From an uncultured Coriobacteriaceae bacterium (GTDB taxonomy: Bacteria; Actinomycetota; Coriobacteriia; Coriobacteriales; Atopobiaceae): a stretch of DNA of 58,579 nt. The notes beneath the pieces were generated by a model. The model searched no databases, was not told the DNA's origin, and worked only from the letters and a program-made list of their open reading frames with translations. Below are positions 52,893 to 58,579 of the stretch, one piece after another (positions within the stretch are counted from its first letter, which is position 1; the number at the start of each line of letters is the position of its first letter). The position numbers were made by a program, and so were the translations under genes. The stretch is taken from assembly GCA_902803315.1 (NCBI GenBank), contig CADCPM010000002.1, positions 1 through 58,579 on the forward strand, given 5' to 3'.

Positions 52893-54236
52893 CTATATCA
52901 TATGAGGCTTTAGCGCCTTGAGAACGAAGTCGTTTGCCTGGCGGCAGAGCTCTGCATCCGGCGCTTCGGCCAACACGCGCACCAGGTCTTCAGTGCCGCT
53001 CGCGCGCACGAAGCAACGGCCACGATCGCCCAGGAACTCTTGTGCCTTCTTTACGGCCTCAAGCACCTCCGCAGACTCCATGGCCTGGTTCTTGTCCTTC
53101 ACCTTTACGTTGTCGAGCTGCTGCGGATAGAGCTTAACCGGGCGCACCAGCGTGGAGAGCGACTCCTTCTGGGCACGGATGGCCTCCATTACCCTAAGTG
53201 AGGTCATAATGCCGTCACCGGTGTTCTCGATTTCGCCAAAGATTATGTGGCCGCTCTGCTCGCCACCAAGGCTGTAGCCCTCCTCGCGCATCTTGGCATA
53301 CACGTACTTATCGCCCACTGCGGTGTCCACGTGGTTGATGCCAATCTCCTCAAGCGCCTTGAAAAAGCCAAAGTTGCTCATAACGGTAGGCACGACGGTG
53401 GATTTGGCAAGGCCGCCATGCTGATTGAGGTAACGGCCGCACACATACATAATAAGGTCGCCATCAACCACATGTCCGCGCTCGTCCACGGCCAGGCAGC
53501 GGTCTGCGTCGCCGTCGTAGGCAAAGCCCACGTCCAGATTGTTGCGCAGCACGTAGCTCTGCAGCTGATCAATGTGCGTGGAACCGCAGTTAACGTTGAT
53601 GTTAAAGCCGTTGGGCGTGTTGTTAAACACGTACACGTCGGCGCCCAGGGCATCAAACACAGGCTTGGCAACCGAGCTGGCGGCGCCGTTTGCGCAATCC
53701 AGGCCCACCTTCACGCCTTGCAGCGAGAAATTCGCACTGGCAATGAGGTACGCGATGTAGCGATTGCGTCCCTGCATGAAGTCGACGGTTTGGCCAATGG
53801 CATCCCCCGTCGCCAACGGCACATCCACCTTGCCGTCGATATAATTCTCCACCTGCGACAATATTGCGTCGTCCATCTTCTCACCGTTGCTGTTGACGAG
53901 TTTGATGCCATTGTCGGTAAAGGGGTTATGCGAAGCCGTGATCATAATGCCGCAGTCAAAACCACCGTCGGCGGTTACGTAGGAAACGCCAGGCGTAGGA
54001 ATTACGTGCAACATATATGCGTCGGCACCAGAAGCAACGAGGCCGGCCACAAGTGCGCTCTCGAACATATAGCTTGAGCGCCTGGTATCCTTGCCAATTA
54101 CGATACGAGCCTTCCTGCCTTGCATAAGGCCATAAAACCATCCCACAAAGCGACCGATCTTAAAGGCGTGATCGACGTTGAGGCCTTCGTTGGCAACACC
54201 ACGAAAGCCATCGGTTCCAAAGTACTTCAAGTCCAT
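52893..54236 (-). CDS. glmM: Phosphoglucosamine mutase
   Basis: Converts glucosamine-6-phosphate to glucosamine-1-phosphate for UDP-GlcNAc. The 447 residues start MDLKYFGTDGFRG. They carry the phosphorylated Ser in ITASHNP (Ser102), the metal loop YDGDADRC, the sugar loop GGEQSGHIIF, and the phosphate loop RASGTEDLVRV. The start has TTAGGAG upstream. It acts directly after GlmS (36315-38165). Confidence 0.96.
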   Translation of the reverse strand: MDLKYFGTDGFRGVANEGLNVDHAFKIGRFVGWFYGLMQGRKARIVIGKDTRRSSYMFESALVAGLVASGADAYMLHVIPTPGVSYVTADGGFDCGIMITASHNPFTDNGIKLVNSNGEKMDDAILSQVENYIDGKVDVPLATGDAIGQTVDFMQGRNRYIAYLIASANFSLQGVKVGLDCANGAASSVAKPVFDALGADVYVFNNTPNGFNINVNCGSTHIDQLQSYVLRNNLDVGFAYDGDADRCLAVDERGHVVDGDLIMYVCGRYLNQHGGLAKSTVVPTVMSNFGFFKALEEIGINHVDTAVGDKYVYAKMREEGYSLGGEQSGHIIFGEIENTGDGIMTSLRVMEAIRAQKESLSTLVRPVKLYPQQLDNVKVKDKNQAMESAEVLEAVKKAQEFLGDRGRCFVRASGTEDLVRVLAEAPDAELCRQANDFVLKALKPHMI

Positions 54237-54422
54237 TTGAGCTCTCCTAAGGTTCGTCAGGACATTACCGTGCAAACAGATTGTACCAACCTCACCGTTT
54301 TGGATACATTCCCTCGCCGATTTTTCGTTGAATGTATGCGATTAGGAAACGATTTGGAAAGTTAGCGCCATCGCGCTCAGACGCGCGGCTTTGCCCAAAG
54401 CAACACGCAATCGATCCGTTTG

Positions 54423-54457
54423 AAAAAACGCCCGCCGAAGAAGTCGACGGGCGTTTT
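54423..54457 (-). terminator. Intrinsic terminator of the rplM-rpsI operon
   Basis: Read on the minus strand, AACGCCCGTCGA pairs with TCGGCGGGCGTT and is followed by TTTTC, 22 bp after rpsI. Confidence 0.88.
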
Positions 54458-54478
54458 GCAAACATGCGACGTACAAGC

Positions 54479-54874
54479 TTAGCGCTTGGAGAATTGCGGA
54501 CGCTTGCGGGCCTTTTTCAGACCGTACTTCTTGCGCTCCACGGCGCGGGCGTCACGCGTGAGGAAACCAGCCTTCTTGAGGTCGGCACGATACTCGCCAG
54601 CCTCGAGCAGTGCGCGAGCAATACCCAGGCGCAGCGCACCGGCCTGCCCGGTAATGCCGCCGCCCTGGCAGTTAGCGCGCACGTCAAAGTGATCTACGGT
54701 ATCAGTCACGCGGAAGGGTGCGAGTGCATTGTCCACGAGCTGCTGGCGACCAAAGTAGTCGGCAGCATCGCGGCCGTTAACGGTAACCTTGCCGGTGCCG
54801 GGAACCAGGCGCACGCGCGCGACAGCCTCCTTGCGACGACCGGTACCCGTGTATACTGCGGTGTTATCAGCCAT
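54479..54874 (-). CDS. rpsI: 30S ribosomal protein S9
   Basis: A 131-residue ribosomal protein; the basic C-terminal tail reaches the P site. It has [33 protein letters not shown] and the end [17 protein letters not shown], all diagnostic. It begins 3 bp after the rplM stop, the usual L13-S9 order. Confidence 0.98.
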   Translation of the reverse strand: MADNTAVYTGTGRRKEAVARVRLVPGTGKVTVNGRDAADYFGRQQLVDNALAPFRVTDTVDHFDVRANCQGGGITGQAGALRLGIARALLEAGEYRADLKKAGFLTRDARAVERKKYGLKKARKRPQFSKR

Positions 54875-54877
54875 CGG

Positions 54878-55318
54878 TTACGCCTCCAAATCAATCTTGA
54901 CGGGATTCTGAGCTGCATGCGGATGCTCGGGGCCTGCATAGACCTTGAGCTTCATGCCCTGCTTGCGACCAAGCGTGGTGTGCGGAAGCATGCCCTTAAC
55001 GGCATGCTCAACAACACGCTCAGGATGCTTCTCCATAGCCTCGCGGAAGGACTCGGTCTTAAGGCCGCCGAGCCATCCGGAGTAGCGCCAATAGGTTTTG
55101 TGCTCGGCCTTGTTGCCCGTGAGCTTAACCTTGTCGGCATTGATGATGATCACGAAATCGCCAGTGTCGGTGTGAGGCGTGTACTGAGGCTTGTTCTTGC
55201 CACGCAGAATCATGGCGGCCTGCGTAGCAATGCGCCCAAGCGTAGCACCATCGGCGTCGATGAGCACCCACTTGCGCTCAACCTCGCCCGGCTTGGCATA
55301 ACGAGTCGACTTGTTCAC
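54878..55318 (-). CDS. rplM: 50S ribosomal protein L13
   Basis: A 146-residue early-assembly protein of the 50S subunit. It has [47 protein letters not shown] and the end [13 protein letters not shown]. The GTG start at 55318 has GGAGGAG upstream and gives the usual family length; 15 further codons upstream are open but have no support. Confidence 0.97.
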   Translation of the reverse strand: MNKSTRYAKPGEVERKWVLIDADGATLGRIATQAAMILRGKNKPQYTPHTDTGDFVIIINADKVKLTGNKAEHKTYWRYSGWLGGLKTESFREAMEKHPERVVEHAVKGMLPHTTLGRKQGMKLKVYAGPEHPHAAQNPVKIDLEA

Positions 55319-55416
55319 TTGACTCCTCCATACGTACGTTTCGACGGCCCCTGGACTGACCATCGCTGCTCTTAGTTTTGCCAGAGATTACGGGGCTCTG
55401 CAAAAGAAGCCTATAG

Positions 55417-55422
55417 AGTATA
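55417..55422 (-). promoter_or_regulatory. Candidate -10 box of rplM-rpsI
   Basis: TATACT on the minus strand, about 100 bp before rplM. No convincing -35 is seen at 17 bp. Confidence 0.35.
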
Positions 55423-55449
55423 CTTCACTGACTTGCCGCAGGGTAGGGG

Positions 55450-56340
55450 CTATTTAAGAAATTCCTCGATTTCATCGATTCTCTGCTCGGCTTGGCGACG
55501 CCCCTGCAAATAGAGCTCCAACATCGGCCAGCCTTCGTGCTCCGCCGTGGCAATCTTTACGGGACCTTCGGGCAAGAGCACCAAAATCTTCCCTTCGCGC
55601 TCGAGCTGCCAAATGCGTTCGCGCTGCTCCATGTAGCGCTTCGCACGCGTTCGCAGCGCATCCAAATACAGGGGGTAGTCGGCATAGCGCCTGCTCAAGA
55701 TTGCCATGCGCTCAAGCTTATCGCCCTTCACGTAGTCGCGCTGACGCGTGAGCACCACCAAGGCCCGCTTGGCAGGCGCGTAGTCGTCAAGATCGTCCGG
55801 CCTCGAAAAGCCCAACGCCACGTCCACCGGAACCGAATCGGTGGTACCCCCATCCAAATAGCGATGCCCGTCGATGCTTACGGTGGTAGAAACCAAAGGA
55901 AGCGACGACGACGCGCGAATCGCATCTACGTCCTCGGGCAGCGAACGCACCTCAAAGTAGCGCGGCGTCCCAAAGAGCACGTCGCTGGCCACCGCAAACA
56001 TTCGCATTTCGCTGGCGTTAAACGTCTTTATATCGTATGGGTCCAGCTCCTCCTGAACGGTGTGGTACAAAAAGTCGCCACCAGTCATATTGCCCGTGGT
56101 AACCAACGAGAAGAACGACATGAGCCTCTTGTCGTCCCTAAACGCCAACATTATGCGTATGGTGCGCCCAATCTGGCGCGACACGTAGCTCGTAGCGGCA
56201 AGCGCGCCGGCGGAGACCCCCCACACGCTTTCAAAATCGTATATGCCGCGTTCCATAAGAACGTCGAGTACGCCAGCCGTAAAGACGTCCCTATATCCTC
56301 CGCCCTCTAGCACGAGGGCATTCGCACCATTTTGGCCCAT
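55450..56340 (-). CDS. Patatin-like phospholipase
   Basis: A 296-residue cytoplasmic serine lipase/esterase. It has the oxyanion loop EGGGYRDVFTAGVLDVL, the nucleophile elbow GVSAGA (Ser43), and the catalytic Asp in YLDGGTTDSVPV. Relatives are YjjU-type lipid hydrolases. The start at 56340 has GAGG upstream. It lies 72 bp behind a TetR regulator gene on the same strand, which may control it. Confidence 0.92.
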   Translation of the reverse strand: MGQNGANALVLEGGGYRDVFTAGVLDVLMERGIYDFESVWGVSAGALAATSYVSRQIGRTIRIMLAFRDDKRLMSFFSLVTTGNMTGGDFLYHTVQEELDPYDIKTFNASEMRMFAVASDVLFGTPRYFEVRSLPEDVDAIRASSSLPLVSTTVSIDGHRYLDGGTTDSVPVDVALGFSRPDDLDDYAPAKRALVVLTRQRDYVKGDKLERMAILSRRYADYPLYLDALRTRAKRYMEQRERIWQLEREGKILVLLPEGPVKIATAEHEGWPMLELYLQGRRQAEQRIDEIEEFLK

Positions 56341-56412
56341 GCTTCCCTCTTCCCTGCCGCCGCTTGAGCATACGGAATAGAGCCCATTCCAAACGGCGTT
56401 ATCTTGCAACGA

Positions 56413-56976
56413 CTACTCCGTGCGAATACGAAGCGCGTCAGCAATAATATCGGCGACTATCTCATCGGAGATCTCTGAATCTTCAATTATCATATTCAAT
56501 ATTCCCAGCGAGAGCACATAGAAGGATTCTTTTGGGTGACGTGTGTTAGTGATCTCGATCAAAGCACCGTTCATGCCCGCCGAATTGACAAAGTATTCGG
56601 AGAGCAAGCGAGAGCTGCGCACGATAAACCGATGGTATAGGTTTGCATCCTGTTCGCACACGATGCGGTATCCCAACGATTCGGGACCCGTAAGGTACGA
56701 GCGCACTATCCCAACCAGCCCTATGAGTGCGTCCTTTATGGTTGGCCCTTTTAGCGACTCGGTCCAGCTCTGCACGTATTCCATAAAAGCGTCCACGCGC
56801 TTGTCTATTACCGCATCGGTTATGGCCTGCTTGTCTTTGAAGTAGTGGTAAAAGAGACTGCGCGTTACGCCTACGCGACGCGCGATGTCCCCCACGCCGG
56901 TATTCGCAAAGCCTCGTTCCACAAACAGCTCGTCTGCCGCCTCCACAAAAGCGGCTCTTCGCAAATCGGTATGCAC
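56413..56976 (-). CDS. TetR-family transcriptional regulator
   Basis: A 187-residue repressor-type protein. Its N-terminal helix-turn-helix has RRAAFVEAADELFVERGF and GVGDIARRVGVTRSLFYHYFKDKQ; the C-terminal ligand domain is unlike any I know. GTG 56976 has CGGAGG six bases upstream and is preferred. An ATG eight codons earlier lacks a ribosome site. It is divergent from the tmRNA gene (57064) with about 90 bp between, so both promoters share that space. Confidence 0.9.
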   Translation of the reverse strand: MHTDLRRAAFVEAADELFVERGFANTGVGDIARRVGVTRSLFYHYFKDKQAITDAVIDKRVDAFMEYVQSWTESLKGPTIKDALIGLVGIVRSYLTGPESLGYRIVCEQDANLYHRFIVRSSRLLSEYFVNSAGMNGALIEITNTRHPKESFYVLSLGILNMIIEDSEISDEIVADIIADALRIRTE

Positions 56977-57063
56977 AGTATGCCTCCGCGTGTATAGCAT
57001 CCGGCCTTTTAGGGTACACTAAATGCATTGACAATCGCATGGTGGCTCAGACACCACGATACC

Positions 57064-57430
57064 GGGGGTGACTGGTTTCGACAGGGTATGTCTGAGGTGG
57101 TAAGCAAGCCGTGGTCTCCTCGCCACGCTAAACAGGGGTACTGTCAAATTGAATTGACAACAACAAATCTTTTGAGCCTTCGCTGGCTCTTGCCGCATAA
57201 CATAAGTCGGCACGTCAAACCGGGATTTCTCCCGCTCTCGGGGCGACGTCATCTTAGGGAGATGCTCGTACGGACGTAGCTGGTATGCCGTACGCTAAGA
57301 TCGAACCCGCTAGGAGGCCGAGCGCGCGTTGTTGGGTGCGACGTCTCCGAATCCCAACCAACGACTGAGCTTGGAGAAAGCTGCCAGGGATGTGCTTTGG
57401 ACCGGAGTTCGATTCTCCGCACCTCCACCA
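57064..57430 (+). ncRNA. ssrA: Transfer-messenger RNA (tmRNA)
   Basis: Rescues stalled ribosomes and tags the unfinished protein. The 5' end GGGGGTGACTGGTTTCGACAGGG and the 3' end TTCGATTCTCCGCACCTCCACCA are tmRNA hallmarks. The acceptor stem GGGGGTG pairs with CACCTCC and the CCA end is encoded. A tag frame at 57156-57200 reads DNNKSFEPSLALAA then TAA; the resume codon is inferred from the frame that ends ALAA. Pseudoknot-like GC repeats follow. A TTGACA lies at 57028-57033, but the spacing to a -10 is unclear. A terminator follows 9 bp later. Confidence 0.95.
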
Positions 57431-57439
57431 TACGACACC

Positions 57440-57468
57440 GCGCGCCTCGGGAGGGGCGCGCTTTTTTT
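57440..57468 (+). terminator. Intrinsic terminator of ssrA
   Basis: GCGCGCCTC pairs with GAGGGGCGCGC (one bulged base), followed by seven T. Confidence 0.92.
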
Positions 57469-57511
57469 AGCGGTGTCCGCTTGCCGTCGTCCATTAGGAA
57501 AAAGCTTTCAT

Positions 57512-57567
57512 GCTCACTCGGTTCCTCACTCAGGATGACTCTATCATGAGTGAGGAACTGAGTGAGC
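57512..57567. repeat. Inverted repeat between ssrA and the AlbA_2 gene
   Basis: 21-base arms with one mismatch (57512-57532 and 57547-57567), containing the half-repeats CTCACTC and TGAGTGAG. It lies between convergent transcripts and probably ends the minus-strand gene. Confidence 0.8.
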
Positions 57568-57585
57568 TCTCGTCAGGACACGGAA

Positions 57586-58579
57586 TCAAAAGGCCTCGTC
57601 CTTTAGCCGATACCTTCGGTTCGTGCTCGTGGGAGGGGCTGTTGGCTCGAGGGCTCCAGCAGCCACCAGCTCCTTGAGGCGCTCGCGCATGACGCTGTGC
57701 GAGGTGCCAAGCTGGTCAGCCAAATCGCGCATGCTCAACTCGAGGCTTGCATCGGCGCCAAAGGCCTGCATGATTGCCTCACGCGTCTCTTTCGGGGACC
57801 TTCGCATGTGGCCCCGCTCCATCGGACCCTCGCCAGAGCCGTTGCCATGCGATTTGGGCGGATTCATCCCTCCCCCTCGTGCAAGAACGACTTTGAAGTA
57901 ATCGAATCCGACCTCGAAATACGGCTGAGCTATGCCGCGCTCTTCCATCTCGCGCATCATGAGCGGTATGCCCGAGCCCTGGCCTTCGGCTGGAGAGCCC
58001 GGGAAGGATCCGTGCTGCGAGGGAAGCGATGAGACGAGCCTCATGAGGGTGTCGTTGCGGCAGCGCGACGTGCCATCGGCCAGCGTGCTGGCGGTTTTTC
58101 CGCCCCATAGTCCACCGGGGTTCAGGATCTCCACGCGGTCGGGGTATATCTCAACGGAGATGGCCTGCCCAAGGAACTGGGGGGCGTACTCGCGATGGAC
58201 CAAGGCGTTTGCCAACGCCTCACGCAATACGACTTCGGGTATCTCCAGCTCGTCTCGTCTGCCCGACCCCTCGACGAACGAGATAGTCCGGAGGTTCTTC
58301 GCTATGGAGTGCATTGCGTCGTCGAGCATCTCTCCGATGGTCCCCTCGCACAGCGCCCTGTCCAAGAACCGCGCCTCGCCTGGCTCGGATTTGAGCTCGG
58401 TGGGAAATGCCGCAACGTCAATCAGCAGTTTGGGGAAGAACTGCTGTGGGTAGTCCCCAAATGTCAGGAGCCCTGCCAGACGAACCGCTCCTGACTCGTT
58501 GAGCACATTTAGTCGTTTGAGCTGCGTTATGCGGTCCGTGGCACCACGAAGGGCACGAGATCCCTGTGAGCGCATGTGC
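57586..58579 (-). CDS. AlbA_2 / RecG-like ATP-binding regulator (5' end outside window)
   Basis: The C-terminal ~330 residues of a COG2865-type protein. The GHKL-like ATP-binding C-terminal half is visible: REALANALVHREYA, SVEIYPDRVEILNPGG, and RNDTLMRLV. A winged-helix-like end (MRDLADQLGTSHSVMRERLKEL) follows a disordered Gly/Pro/Ser stretch. The N-terminal AlbA_2 (Schlafen-like) DNA-binding part lies beyond the window. Such proteins are often accessory regulators; its place just after ssrA, a common integration site, may be meaningful, but no integrase is in view. Confidence 0.82.
   Translation of the reverse strand, partial: HMRSQGSRALRGATDRITQLKRLNVLNESGAVRLAGLLTFGDYPQQFFPKLLIDVAAFPTELKSEPGEARFLDRALCEGTIGEMLDDAMHSIAKNLRTISFVEGSGRRDELEIPEVVLREALANALVHREYAPQFLGQAISVEIYPDRVEILNPGGLWGGKTASTLADGTSRCRNDTLMRLVSSLPSQHGSFPGSPAEGQGSGIPLMMREMEERGIAQPYFEVGFDYFKVVLARGGGMNPPKSHGNGSGEGPMERGHMRRSPKETREAIMQAFGADASLELSMRDLADQLGTSHSVMRERLKELVAAGALEPTAPPTSTNRRYRLKDEAF

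Noticed and set aside
57064..57430. Prophage or island attachment site at the ssrA end inside the window
   Set aside because: No second copy of the 3' end and no integrase gene visible here.

Overview
The window looks like chromosomal DNA of a GC-rich actinobacterium of the class Coriobacteriia (Atopobiaceae / Olsenella-like). This is inferred from the gene mix rather than from a marker-gene match: CBS/DRTGG family II pyrophosphatases, PurO plus a stand-alone AICAR formyltransferase behind a ZTP riboswitch, a fused TsaB-RimI-TsaD protein, a TlpA / CXXC mini-protein / polyferredoxin trio, and many serine-rich lipoproteins. Most of it is core metabolism and cell-envelope biology. No phage, plasmid, CRISPR array, rRNA or tRNA was seen; one tmRNA is present.

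Layout. 1-1.1 kb: 3' part of a fructose-type PTS permease. 1.2-3.1 kb: a DUF1269-like protein, yfbR, and a decayed HipA-like kinase. 3.2-14.1 kb: the most unusual segment. Two CBS-type pyrophosphatases and two SGNH acyl-esterases occur as paralogous pairs. One SGNH gene sits in an MBOAT-SGNH-acyl-carrier cassette bracketed by inverted copies of a palindromic element. The other keeps only the last ~30 codons of a lost MBOAT gene. A GH13 glucosidase lies between. 14.2-18.2 kb: aldose epimerase, a DUF3160 protein and a lipoprotein. 18.3-28.7 kb, minus strand: an OMP-decarboxylase-like enzyme with an AEC permease, a HAD phosphatase, NAD synthetase whose glutaminase lacks its cysteine, an amino-acid ABC transporter, and the TsaB-RimI-TsaD fusion. 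28.9-38.2 kb, minus strand: a beta-helix protein, nagB, the tsaE-udg-alr-nnr-acpS cluster and glmS. 38.5-41.9 kb, plus strand: ZTP riboswitch, purO, AICAR formyltransferase, a lipoprotein. 41.9-49.7 kb, minus strand: a deformylase-like protein, a phosphatase-Nudix fusion, rsmJ, an NlpC/P60 hydrolase, the redox trio and a HAD lipoprotein. 49.9-58.6 kb: a GyrI-like protein, guaA, glmM, rpsI-rplM, patatin and TetR genes, tmRNA, and a truncated AlbA_2-type regulator.

Links between genes. nagB, glmS and glmM belong to hexosamine and peptidoglycan precursor supply. alr and the NlpC/P60 hydrolase act on the wall. MBOAT, SGNH and the carrier protein form a DltBDC-like surface acylation module with no ligase in view. 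purO, the formyltransferase and guaA make purine nucleotides; the first two sit behind an AICAR/ZTP sensor. tsaE and the TsaBD fusion make the t6A tRNA modification.

The strongest structural theme is intergenic: at least three kinds of large inverted repeat. One kind carries a GGGGACAG core and sits at gene ends. A second has a conserved core inside arms that differ from site to site but are self-complementary at each. A third is more deeply nested and reaches about 340 bp. These, the decaying MBOAT-SGNH duplicate, and enzymes that lost a key residue (NadE Cys to Gly, deformylase Glu to Met, HPS-like Asp to His) are the main leads.
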